NCBI RefSeq assembly: GCF_024734665.1
Contig: NZ_CP102931.1
Coordinates: 6,570,001 to 6,634,000 of the forward strand
Reading direction: 5' to 3'
Source of the DNA: Variovorax paradoxus
Lineage (GTDB): Bacteria > Pseudomonadota > Gammaproteobacteria > Burkholderiales > Burkholderiaceae_C
Length of the DNA stretch: 64,000 nucleotides
Shown: positions 32,750-41,147 of the stretch, one piece after another
How the letters are laid out: the number at the start of each line of letters is the position of its first letter
Numbering within the stretch: the first letter of the stretch is position 1
The notes under the pieces: model-generated
The model's input: the letters and a program-made list of their open reading frames with translations, nothing else
What the model was told of the DNA's origin: nothing
The model's database searches: none
Position numbers and translations under genes: made by a program

Positions 32750-35016
32750 TGCGCCATTTCCAATCGCGTGGAGTGCAGCTGAATCGCTGCAAGGAGGTTC
32801 TCGATCTCTTGGCTCAAACGGCGTGCCTGAACCGAACCGATGTGACATTCCGCAGCCTGTTGTTCTAGCGCCTTCAGATCGTTTCGCTGCGCTTGGAGAT
32901 AGCCGCGCGACACGACGTGATACGGACACCGCGCGCAAGTCATAGGGGAGGCAGTAGAACGGTCCAGACGCTCCTTCTCAGTTGAATAGCAGTTACCAGC
33001 GCGCCGCTTTCCCTCGCTGCCGGCCATGCATTCGCCATGCGGAAACGCCTGTAGCGAATGTCCCCTTTGGACCAGGGTCTGCGTCAGTCTTCTTGCTTGG
33101 GCTGCTCTATCCATTTCCGAGTAGTCCACGCTCAAGATCAACTTGTTGTGCAGTCTGCGTACCAATCGTGCAAACCCACCCGAAAGATTTTCTCCGTCCA
33201 ACAGGCCACTCACGGTTTTCTCAAGCTTCTCCTTCGCCACCTCCTCAAGGACCAGGGCAATGCCTTTCTGATCATCCCGGACGGCCTGCGCTTCTACGTC
33301 AAGCGTCTTGAGCAGATCGATCGGGATGCGCTCGATCTCCAACATATGCGATGCATCGGTCACATACCTCTGCGTAACGGCAAGATTGAGGTGGCCAAAC
33401 TGGTGAGCAAGTGCCTGCAATGTTCCGTTCTCATAGCGGTAGATAAAGATCAGTGCGTAAAACCGCCTGAACATGTGTGAGGCGATGGACGATGTTTTTT
33501 CGCCGCCGCCAAGGGCGTGTCTGACGAACTTTGATGCAACGCTGCGAGGACTCTTGTCGAAAACGAACCAGGTGCGGGACCTGCTCAAGCCATCCACCAT
33601 GCGTACGGGTCGCTGCCAAAAAAGACTCGTCTTTTCTGGATCCGCAGTCGGCAACGAAGTGGCTTGTTCGGTTGCCACATAGAGTTTGTTGAGATTTTCA
33701 AGCACCTCGAACGCGACATAGGTTGAACGGTTGACAAAAAAATCGACGTATGACTTGGCGCTTTTTTCTATATAAAAAGTGCCTTCATAAATATCAAACT
33801 CTTTGTTGATGATGCGAATCGCTCCTGTCTTCAAGCCAAGTTTTGGATGGCAGATCTCATCGCGACGACGAGCATTCATCACAGCAATGACGATGAAGGC
33901 TGCGGTGGTCAGCATTCCTACCAAGTGATGCATCATGATCGCGCCGGCCTGGCGGCCTTGAGTCAAATTCAGGTCCACACCAGTCAAGACTCCGACCAAC
34001 TTCTTCGCAGGTAGTTGGTCCAGGAATGCGCGGTATTTCTTACGCCTCGCGTAGTCGTTCAGACCGTGGCTTTCCTTTGCGACATCCAGAACTTCCTCTA
34101 CAAGCGCAATGATGGGGCCCGAATAGGAGTGAACCCAATGGAGAGAGCACTCCAAGAGCTTCACAGCGGTTTCGACATCCAGATTCGGCGTTCTCTTCGA
34201 CCGTACTCCGGTCTTGCCCGCAGAAGGCCCGATAGCAGTCAAGGGATCGACCGAAAATCCATATGGAGCTTCTAGCTGAGAGACCCTTTGCAACTCTTGC
34301 ATGATCATCCTGAACAGCGATTGCGAGTACTTCGGCTCGTCGGGCTCTGGGACATCGATGTGTATTGCACGGAGCAGCAGCGCGCGCGTTTGGGCAAGCG
34401 ATCTGGTCGCTAGATTCGTATGAAGCCATGCTTGCACCCCAACCTGTCGCACTGAAGGGTTTCCACTTGTGGTGTGCATCGGCCAGAGCAGCTCATCGAT
34501 GTCGTATGCATTCGTCATCGCGGCAAGCGTTCGCTTCTTGATGTCCAGTGCTCGCGGCCATCCACCTTCCTTCAGCTGGCGCCAGAGTCGTCGAAAATGA
34601 GCCCCCGTCCAATCGCAGGGACGGTAAAGATCATTGAGATAGCCCCACTCCCAGGCCCTGGCGAGGAACCTCAAAATTCCCAAGGCCGTTTGTGACGTCG
34701 ACTTTCCCTTGCCGACGCGACTCAGATAGCTGTCGATGGACAGAACGATCGTTGTCGAAAGCAGCGCGTCTTCCGAGAGCCGTTTCGCGGGGTACAGGCC
34801 TGAGGCCGGGAGCCAGAACTCCGAGAAGTCCAGAACTATGTGCTGCTTCTCGTCTACGCCAGCATCCCAATTCTGAAGACTTATGCTAGTCCTACCTACT
34901 GCCGAGATCTGGGCCGAGGTGCATAGATCCAGTGCTTGATAGTTCCACCCCTTCGCGTCCGGTTCCAACGCGTCAAGTGGATCCACAACCTTGGTGCGGG
35001 TACTAAGCCGCGGCAT
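32746..35016 (-). CDS. Large tyrosine recombinase with C-terminal cysteine cluster
   Basis: 756 residues from ATG 35016, which overlaps the end of the preceding gene by 14 bases. The catalytic residues are present: Arg383-385 region in VMNARRRDEICHP, His514 and Arg517 in ASHMFRRFYALIF, then FGHLNLAVTQRYVTD with His and the nucleophile Tyr. The last 90 residues hold spaced cysteines (HGECMAGSEGKRRAGNC, MTCARCPYHVVSRGYL) and a helical tail, probably a zinc-binding DNA-contact domain. TnpB of Tn554 is also a large recombinase, so a TnpB-like role is plausible. Confidence 0.85.
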   Translation of the reverse strand: MPRLSTRTKVVDPLDALEPDAKGWNYQALDLCTSAQISAVGRTSISLQNWDAGVDEKQHIVLDFSEFWLPASGLYPAKRLSEDALLSTTIVLSIDSYLSRVGKGKSTSQTALGILRFLARAWEWGYLNDLYRPCDWTGAHFRRLWRQLKEGGWPRALDIKKRTLAAMTNAYDIDELLWPMHTTSGNPSVRQVGVQAWLHTNLATRSLAQTRALLLRAIHIDVPEPDEPKYSQSLFRMIMQELQRVSQLEAPYGFSVDPLTAIGPSAGKTGVRSKRTPNLDVETAVKLLECSLHWVHSYSGPIIALVEEVLDVAKESHGLNDYARRKKYRAFLDQLPAKKLVGVLTGVDLNLTQGRQAGAIMMHHLVGMLTTAAFIVIAVMNARRRDEICHPKLGLKTGAIRIINKEFDIYEGTFYIEKSAKSYVDFFVNRSTYVAFEVLENLNKLYVATEQATSLPTADPEKTSLFWQRPVRMVDGLSRSRTWFVFDKSPRSVASKFVRHALGGGEKTSSIASHMFRRFYALIFIYRYENGTLQALAHQFGHLNLAVTQRYVTDASHMLEIERIPIDLLKTLDVEAQAVRDDQKGIALVLEEVAKEKLEKTVSGLLDGENLSGGFARLVRRLHNKLILSVDYSEMDRAAQARRLTQTLVQRGHSLQAFPHGECMAGSEGKRRAGNCYSTEKERLDRSTASPMTCARCPYHVVSRGYLQAQRNDLKALEQQAAECHIGSVQARRLSQEIENLLAAIQLHSTRLEMAQ

Positions 35017-36883
35017 TTCGGTTCGCCTCCAGTTTGCGCTCAAGCTCCGCATACGCACCCGCATGAGGGCCATGCTCAAGGACGCTGTGCAACGCTTCAT
35101 TGAATGCGATAGCTGGCAACGAGAACTTTTCAAAATGTTCTATGTTCGCCTCGCTCATCGCGTGGTGTCGTTTCTGATAGTGAATGCGCGTGCGCAAAAC
35201 TTCTGTCATTCGATTCTCATCAATGACAATTCTTCGGTTCGGGCACCCACCCGCGCTATGGCAAAGTTGCCCCTGACATTCGTCAGAACCGAGTGAGCGA
35301 TCGACCGGCGGGTTTTGAGGATCGATACAACTCGCACCGTCCCCGATCGCGGTCAAGCCCTTCAATAGCTTCCGCTGCCTGGGCTTCACTGCATAGACAA
35401 CCTCGCTCTCCAGTCTTCGCTGAAACTCGAGATTGGATGCTGAGTGCAGCCGATCCGCGGCCAACTGCTTCAAGTAACCCCCGGTCGTACCGATGCTTGC
35501 ATGACCGGCCATTCGGTTCGCTCTTTCAATTCCACCCCGATCGATGCCGGCGTGATAGAGCACCTGCGTCCTGACCTGGTCTAAGGTGAATCGCGGAAGT
35601 CGCCGTCTCGAAATCAAGTTCTCCAGAGCAACTATGGGATGGAACCCGCCCATGCGGCAACTTTTGGCGGTGACGAAGAGACCTTCGAAGGATGAAGGCA
35701 GGTACCCGCACAGAATCAACGCCCTGCGGTTCCATTCCAAAAGCTCGATGGCTCGCTCAACGCCTGGAGCTGCAGCCTCGAGCGCGAAAGGCGGCGCGTC
35801 GTCATCAGTTTTGCTTTTAAACCCACCCGTCAATTCGACGAGGCCGCCGGCGACACGAATTCCCTCAGCGCGCAACGCCATGAGCGTGGAAAAGTTCCAA
35901 CCACAATACGTTTGCAACAGCAGCGTCGCGGCAAATACTTCTTCAGCGCTCGCTCGAAAGCCTATCTCAAGAACCTTATGGCTTGTGAAGGGGATGTCCA
36001 AGCCAAACAGCAGTCTGACGACCAACCGTAGCATCGGAACTTGATATGCAGGCGAGCCCTTTTCGTAGAGCCTCTTGCTCGCGATCTGGTAAGCGACCAC
36101 GTTGAGAATCTCGTCGACCTGCGTCCCGTTGCGCCGCAAATCTCGAGTCAGCGATTTTGTTTTGGCATTGAAGATGCTGATTTTTTCAAGACTCTCGCTG
36201 CTAGGTTCGCGTGCACCCAGTTCGAGAAGCATCTTCCTTGCCTGGCTGCCCTGCTCAAGGTCGGCGATACACGCGCTTCTCACGCGGTCAAGGTCAGCGG
36301 CGACCTTGGTAAGTTGATTGGCTTTGAGATCGACGTATTTTTCAAACGGAGTGACAGCTAGCGGAGGACCTGTTTCGAGGCTTATGTCGTCTGTCCCATC
36401 ACTCAGTAGGGGTCTTGGCACAGCAAGGTACCGTCTTCGTGACTTGAAGCCCACCCGACCTTTCGATAGATCAGCGTCGAAGACGCTCGCCCCGAGTCGG
36501 AAAAGGACACTTATGAATGTGTATAAGTCCCGCAGAATCCCTCGATCTAGATCACTCCCCGCGAGGTCCTCAGATTTCATGAGAAAGCCTCGAAGGCCCA
36601 GCGCTGTCACCTGACACGGCCGATGGTTCGCAAACGAATGCAGATCTGCATGCTGTGAAATCCATCGCAATATGCGCTTGAACGCACGAGCGTAGGCGTC
36701 TTGGACCCGCTCGACTCGACCCTCTCTTTCCAGCTCCACAATCATCAGCCAGGGCCAGGAGTTGCAGGACAACTGCAGTTCGTGAGAGTCGAACTGCATC
36801 TGCCAGAGGTAGTCACGGAGATAAACGCGATGCTTTGTGAGAACCGCCAAAGTGATGCCCGGGTCTTGCATTGCCTGCTCCAT
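35003..36883 (-). CDS. Divergent tyrosine-recombinase-like protein with altered active site
   Basis: 626 residues, first gene of the recombinase operon, starting 93 bases inside the right end of the island. The C-terminal fold is recombinase-like: MAGHASIGTTGGYLKQLA keeps His461 and Tyr470, and FTLDQVRTQVLYHAG keeps Arg438. The first Arg is Asn330 (TYCGWNFSTLMAL) and the His of HxxR is Asp435. Without the first Arg, normal strand cleavage is doubtful, so it may be a structural subunit. A second Cys cluster (GASCIDPQNPP, DECQGQLCHSAGGCPNR) follows. TAG stop overlaps the next gene. Confidence 0.75.
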   Translation of the reverse strand: MEQAMQDPGITLAVLTKHRVYLRDYLWQMQFDSHELQLSCNSWPWLMIVELEREGRVERVQDAYARAFKRILRWISQHADLHSFANHRPCQVTALGLRGFLMKSEDLAGSDLDRGILRDLYTFISVLFRLGASVFDADLSKGRVGFKSRRRYLAVPRPLLSDGTDDISLETGPPLAVTPFEKYVDLKANQLTKVAADLDRVRSACIADLEQGSQARKMLLELGAREPSSESLEKISIFNAKTKSLTRDLRRNGTQVDEILNVVAYQIASKRLYEKGSPAYQVPMLRLVVRLLFGLDIPFTSHKVLEIGFRASAEEVFAATLLLQTYCGWNFSTLMALRAEGIRVAGGLVELTGGFKSKTDDDAPPFALEAAAPGVERAIELLEWNRRALILCGYLPSSFEGLFVTAKSCRMGGFHPIVALENLISRRRLPRFTLDQVRTQVLYHAGIDRGGIERANRMAGHASIGTTGGYLKQLAADRLHSASNLEFQRRLESEVVYAVKPRQRKLLKGLTAIGDGASCIDPQNPPVDRSLGSDECQGQLCHSAGGCPNRRIVIDENRMTEVLRTRIHYQKRHHAMSEANIEHFEKFSLPAIAFNEALHSVLEHGPHAGAYAELERKLEANRNAAA

Positions 36884-36967
36884 CGTGAGTAGTGCTGTCA
36901 GCGATCCAGAGGGGCGCCGTGCGCCTTGTGAGAACCTGTATCGGGTACCTGACTCAAGATTTCAATG

Positions 36968-36973
36968 CTACAT
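36968..36973 (-). repeat. Right-end terminal motif (CTACAT, inverted partner of ATGTAG)
   Basis: Inverted copy of the left-end ATGTAG, three bases inside the right junction. See the left-end entry for limits. Confidence 0.5.
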
Positions 36974-36976
36974 AAA

Positions 36977-36982
36977 GCATCA
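36977..36982 (+). repeat. Right junction direct repeat GCATCA
   Basis: Second copy of the GCATCA found at 11,534-11,539. From here comM continues in frame (ATC ACC GTG AAC) into NLAPADLPK. Confidence 0.85.
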
Positions 36983-38334
36983 CCGTGAACCTTGCGCCAG
37001 CCGACCTGCCGAAGGACTCCGGTCGCTTCGATCTGCCGATTGCGCTGGGCATCCTCGCGGCCAGCGGGCAGATCGACAACGCCCGGCTCGCCGGCCACGA
37101 GTTCGCCGGGGAGCTGTCGCTGTCGGGCGAGCTGCGGCCCGTTCGTGGTGCGCTGGCCATGGCACTGGCGCTGCATACGCGCGGCGTTGCCACGCGGCTG
37201 GTGCTGCCCCTGGAGAGTGCACAGGAGGCCGCACTGGTGCCGGGCGGCGAGGTGTATGGCGCGAAGCACCTGCTCGATGTGGTGCGCCAGTTCATCGCAG
37301 AAGGCAGCGATGCCGCGTCGCAGCTGCCCGAATCGCCTGACGACGACGGCTGGGCGCGCGTCCAGGCCGCGCCCGGCGCGATTCCGCCGCAGTACGCAGA
37401 CCTGTCTGAAGTGAAAGGACATGCCGGTGCCAAGCGCGCGCTCGAAATCGCGGCGGCAGGCGGTCACAGCCTGCTGATGGTGGGCGAGCCGGGTTCGGGC
37501 AAGTCGATGCTCGCGCAGCGCTTCGCGGGCCTGCTTCCGGCGATGCACATCGACGAGGCACTGGAAAGCGCGGCCGTGGCCAGCCTGGGCGGGCGCTTTG
37601 CCACCGAGCGGTGGATGAGCCGGCCAACATGCTCGCCGCACCATACATCTAGCGCGGTGGCGCTGGTCGGCGGGGGCTCTCCACCCCGACCCGGAGAAAT
37701 CTCGCGGGCGCACCACGGCGTGCTCTTTCTCGACGAATTCCCCGAGTTCGCGCGCTCGGCGCTGGAGGCGCTGCGCGAGCCGCTGGAAACCGGCACCATC
37801 ACCATTGCCCGGGCCGCGCGGCGCGCCGAATTCCCGGCACGCTTTCAGCTGATTGCCGCCATGAACCCCTGCCCTTGCGGCTACCTGGGCTCTTCGTCGA
37901 GACCCTGCCGCTGCACGCCAGACCAGGTCTCGCGCTACCAGGGCAAGCTCAGCGGCCCGCTGCTGGACCGCATCGACCTGCACATCGAAGTGCCAGCGGT
38001 GTCGGCGCAGCTGCTGCTCGAAGCGCCGCCGGGCGAATCGACCGACAGCATCCGCACCCGCGTGGTCGATGCGCGCGAGCGTGCGATACGGCGGCAAGGC
38101 CACGCCAACCAGTCGCTGCAGGGCTCTGCCATCGACCGGCATGCCGTGCTCGACGACACGGCGCGCAAGTTCATGTTCAACGCGGCAAACAAGCTCGGCT
38201 GGTCGGCGCGCAGCACGCACCGCGCGCTCAAGGTGGCTCGCACGATCGCCGATCTGGAGGGGGCGGACGCAGTGCAGGCGGCGCATGTGGCGGAGGCGGT
38301 GCAGTACCGCCGCGCGCTGCGCGGCGCCAAATGA
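36983..38334 (+). pseudogene. comM: comM (yifB) 3' fragment
   Basis: About 450 residues of ComM from VNLAPADLPKDSGRFDLPIA to the natural stop. AAA+ and Mg-chelatase motifs are intact: Walker A MVGEPGSGKSMLAQRF, Walker B GVLFLDEFPEFARSALEALR, the AMNPCPCGYLGSSSRPCRCT zinc/insert region and the C-terminal helical lid (TIADLEGADAVQAAHVAEAV). It has lost its start; the GTG at 36985 could allow weak internal initiation but removes the conserved N-terminus. As long as the island is present, ComM should be non-functional. Confidence 0.95.
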
Positions 38335-38364
38335 ACGCGGGAGCCAGCCGCGGCGCAGACCGTA

Positions 38365-40380
38365 CTACTTGAACTCGTGGCTCACCACAGGCGCCGACTT
38401 GCTGTCCTGCACGGTCACGCGCTGCCGGAACACCTCGAGGTCGCCGTTGCGCACTTCGATGTTGTAGATGCCCGGGCGCAGCGACAGTGACTTGAGCGGT
38501 GGGCTCACGCCGCGGTCCGCGCCGTCGACGAACACCTGGCCCCAGGGGCGGACGTTGAACACCACCCGGCCCATGCCGGGCGACGCCGCAGGCGTGGCGG
38601 GAGCAGCTGCAGGTGCGCCGGGCGTCCCGGCGGGTGTGGCACCCGCCACGGTCGTCGTCGTGGTCCCCGGCGGCAACGTGCCGGGCGCGACGGGCACTGA
38701 CGGCGGCGAGAGCCGGTTGATTTCGGCGATTGCGTTGCGCGCCTCGCGCGCATGCACGCCGCGGCGGTAGCGGCGCAGGTAGGCCTCGTAGCCTTCGCGC
38801 GTGTTCTCGGTCTGCGCGAGGTTCCAGTCTTCGGCTTCGGCGGTGGCCAGCGCGGATTCGGGCGGCGCGGCCGGTGGGCCGACCGGGACGTTCTCCAGCG
38901 GTGTCAGCGGCGCCGTGGCTGTAGCGGCGGGCGCACTGGCCGGTGCGGCGGGCGGTGGTGCTGCGGCACTACCGCCGGCCACAGGCGTTCCAGGCGCGGC
39001 CGGCACGCCATCGGTGGTGGTGGCCGGTGGCATCGCCGCCGGCGGCGCGGTGTTGCTCGACATCGGCGCGGCCGGAGGCGGCACCGGCACCATCGCGGTC
39101 TTGGTCTCCTGCGGCTGCATGCCCGAGGTCAGGCGCAGGCCGATCCAGCTGCCCACGGCCACGAGTGCGATCAGCAGCGCGCCCACCATGCCCCACGGCG
39201 GACGCTTGAGCTTGCTCTTCTGCGCGGTTGGTGCGGCGGCCTTGTGGCCTTGCCCCTTGCTGCGGTCCTGCGGTGCGGGCGCAGGCGCTGCTCTCGGCTG
39301 CTCCGGCGCTGCCACAGGCATCGGCTCCAGCGGCACCGGCGCCGACATCGGCGAGAACTGCTGCGGCACCAGCGGCGGAGGTGGCGGCGTCGCCGACACG
39401 GGCGCCGCGGGGATGATCACCGTCGGCGCGCTCATGCCGCTCACGTAGATGTCGCCGAGCTTCACCAGCCCCAGCTCGGCCGCGAAGGCAGCCACGGTCT
39501 GCGTGCGGTCCTTGCTGTGCACGGCCAGCGTGTGGTCGACTGCGGCGCAGAAGCTCGGGCTCAGGTCGTCGCGGCCCATCGACGACAGGGGCACGTAGGC
39601 GTCCTGCACGCTGCGCACCACGGCCGAAGGCGGCGGATGGCCCGTGACCGCGCGGTACAGCACTGCCCCCAGCGCGTACATGTCGGTCCACGCCCCCTGC
39701 AGCAGCGTGTTGTCGTCGGCGTACTGCTCGATGGGCGAGTAGCCCGACTTCACCATCACCGCCACTTCGTCGACGAGGTCGGCGATCGACTTGCGCGCCG
39801 CGCCGAAGTCGAGCAGCACCGGCAGATCGTCCTGCTGGATGAAGATGTTGTCGGGCGCGATGTCGCGATGGAAGCACTGGCTGCGGTGCAGCGTCTCGAG
39901 CGCGCCCAGCAGCGGCCCCAGCATGCCGAGCAGCCAGGGCTCGGTGATCCTGCCCGGCTCGTCCTCGGCCAGGCGGCGCAGCGTGCGGCCCTTGTAGAGC
40001 TGGATCGCCATGTAGGCGGTGGAGTTGGCCTCCCAGAAGCGATGCACGCGCACCAGCGCCGGGTGGCTGAACTGCGCCAGCGTGCGCGCCTCGTTGATGA
40101 AGCTGCGCAGGCCCGCCTGGAAAGTGGCCGTGAGCCGCTCGGAGCGCACGTGCACGCTGTTGTCGCCCACGCGGCGCGCGAGCATCGAGGGCATGTATTC
40201 CTTGATGGCCACCTCGCGCTGCAGCGAGTGGTCGTAGGCGCGGTAGACGATGCCGAAGCCGCCTTCGCCGATCACTTCCAGCAGTTCGAATTCGGCCAGC
40301 CGGTGGTTCACGCCCAGCGGGTGCGGCCGTTCGTCATCCGTCTCGGCCGGTGGGCTCCCGATGCCGTGCGTCGTCGTCAT
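38365..40380 (-). CDS. ppkA: T6SS serine/threonine protein kinase PpkA, with PEGA domain
   Basis: 671 residues. The cytoplasmic kinase domain (about 30-290) has GEGGFGIVYRAYD at 38-50, Lys60 in REVAIKEYMPS, CFHRDIAPDNIFIQ, and LLDFGAARKSI. A Pro/Ala-rich linker leads to one membrane helix near residue 400 (GMVGALLIALVAVGSWIGL), then a low-complexity periplasmic linker and a PEGA-type beta domain at the end (RPWGQVFVDGADRGVSPPLK). PpkA phosphorylates T6SS FHA proteins to trigger assembly, opposed by PppA. Both partners (tagH, pppA) are in the locus. It follows tagF by 52 bases. Confidence 0.9.
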   Translation of the reverse strand: MTTTHGIGSPPAETDDERPHPLGVNHRLAEFELLEVIGEGGFGIVYRAYDHSLQREVAIKEYMPSMLARRVGDNSVHVRSERLTATFQAGLRSFINEARTLAQFSHPALVRVHRFWEANSTAYMAIQLYKGRTLRRLAEDEPGRITEPWLLGMLGPLLGALETLHRSQCFHRDIAPDNIFIQQDDLPVLLDFGAARKSIADLVDEVAVMVKSGYSPIEQYADDNTLLQGAWTDMYALGAVLYRAVTGHPPPSAVVRSVQDAYVPLSSMGRDDLSPSFCAAVDHTLAVHSKDRTQTVAAFAAELGLVKLGDIYVSGMSAPTVIIPAAPVSATPPPPPLVPQQFSPMSAPVPLEPMPVAAPEQPRAAPAPAPQDRSKGQGHKAAAPTAQKSKLKRPPWGMVGALLIALVAVGSWIGLRLTSGMQPQETKTAMVPVPPPAAPMSSNTAPPAAMPPATTTDGVPAAPGTPVAGGSAAAPPPAAPASAPAATATAPLTPLENVPVGPPAAPPESALATAEAEDWNLAQTENTREGYEAYLRRYRRGVHAREARNAIAEINRLSPPSVPVAPGTLPPGTTTTTVAGATPAGTPGAPAAAPATPAASPGMGRVVFNVRPWGQVFVDGADRGVSPPLKSLSLRPGIYNIEVRNGDLEVFRQRVTVQDSKSAPVVSHEFK

Positions 40381-40432
40381 GCTTCTCCTCCTGCGGGACT
40401 GCTGTGGCCCCTATGGCCGGTCTGGCTCTTCT

Positions 40433-41146
40433 TCATGCCCATGGCACATGCCCCTGCGAAAACAACTTGGAAAACAGCGGTGTGTTGAGGCCGCCACCAT
40501 GGGCAGCGGTCCGCAACGGCGATCCGTCGGCTTGGTTGGTCCACCAGTAGCTGGTGCTGCCGAAAGGGTCGAAGCACAGTGGAAGCTCTGGCCAGCCCAG
40601 GGGCTGCTGGGCGCTCGCGCCACCGGCTGTAGGTCCGAGGATCGAAAGGATGTCGTCCGAGCCGCCGCTGGCGGTCTGGAAGCCGGCACGGCCCGCGGCC
40701 AGCACCTGGCTGTCGAACTGGTCGGGCGCCACGCCGTGGCGGATGGCCTGCAGCAGCGCGGTGCCGCACTGCCAGTACCACGCGGCCGAGCCTTCGAGCA
40801 CCGACGGGCGGTAGTTCTGCGCGACCACCTGCAGCGTGATGCACACGGGGTAGTAGCGGCCCACGCGGTCGCAACTCGGCGCGATGCAGCCGAACTGCAC
40901 GGCGTCCACGCCCTGCGTGGCAGGAATCGCGAAGTTCCATACCGGCGCAACGGCGTAGTGCCGCGTCATCGCGTCAGGCCAGCGCTTGAAGCTGCCCAGG
41001 CCGTTCTGCATCCAGCGGTCCCACCAGGCCTGCAACTCGCGCGGCATGCGGCGGTAGAGAAAGTCGCCGGCTGCCGGCAGCTTGCCGTACCAGCCGATCT
41101 GTTCGTCGACTGGCACCCAGGCTTGGGGAGGAATGCTGCTGTTCAT
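40433..41146 (-). CDS. tagF: T6SS-associated protein TagF
   Basis: 237 residues. IGWYGKLPAAGDFLYRRMPR, then WDRWMQNGLGSFKR, is the TagF signature; the protein often occurs fused to PppA elsewhere. TagF is a post-translational repressor of T6SS assembly, acting on the FHA protein. The start ATG lies one base after the tssM stop. It completes a threonine-phosphorylation control set with ppkA, pppA and tagH. Confidence 0.92.
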   Translation of the reverse strand: MNSSIPPQAWVPVDEQIGWYGKLPAAGDFLYRRMPRELQAWWDRWMQNGLGSFKRWPDAMTRHYAVAPVWNFAIPATQGVDAVQFGCIAPSCDRVGRYYPVCITLQVVAQNYRPSVLEGSAAWYWQCGTALLQAIRHGVAPDQFDSQVLAAGRAGFQTASGGSDDILSILGPTAGGASAQQPLGWPELPLCFDPFGSTSYWWTNQADGSPLRTAAHGGGLNTPLFSKLFSQGHVPWA

Positions 41147-41147
41147 T

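Larger units (their letters stand above)
11540..36976. mobile_element. 25.4-kb defence-type genomic island inserted in comM
   Basis: The island separates codon 66 of comM from the rest and is bounded by GCATCA repeats. Its base composition is visibly lower in GC than the flanks, most clearly from 27 to 37 kb. It ends with four coupled genes, three of them tyrosine-recombinase-like, transcribed inward from the right end. The cargo is dominated by defence-type proteins: HEPN, NACHT-nuclease, HNH, PIN, ImmA/XRE, VbhA-like antitoxin, MazG and UDG-like. comM is a known integration hotspot (for example AbaR islands in Acinetobacter), but those use Tn7-like TniABC transposition genes and none is present here. 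A multi-recombinase module is instead reminiscent of Tn554 (TnpA/B/C) or of gamma-mobile-trio islands; I cannot assign it to either. Confidence 0.93.

Noticed and set aside
30879..36883. RIT (recombinase-in-trio) element
   Set aside because: RIT proteins are about 300-400 residues each; here the proteins are 626, 756, 204 and 419 residues, and one is a coiled-coil protein.
11540..36976. Tn7-like/AbaR-type element, as known in comM
   Set aside because: No TniA/TniB/TniC or TnsABCD-type genes; the recombination genes are tyrosine-recombinase-like.
11540..36976. CRISPR array or tRNA attachment site
   Set aside because: No regularly spaced repeats and no tRNA-like sequence at either end; the target is comM.
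36884..36976. Promoter for the recombinase operon near the right end
   Set aside because: A TTGAAA box is present but the -10 at proper spacing matches only 3 of 6 positions; too weak to call.
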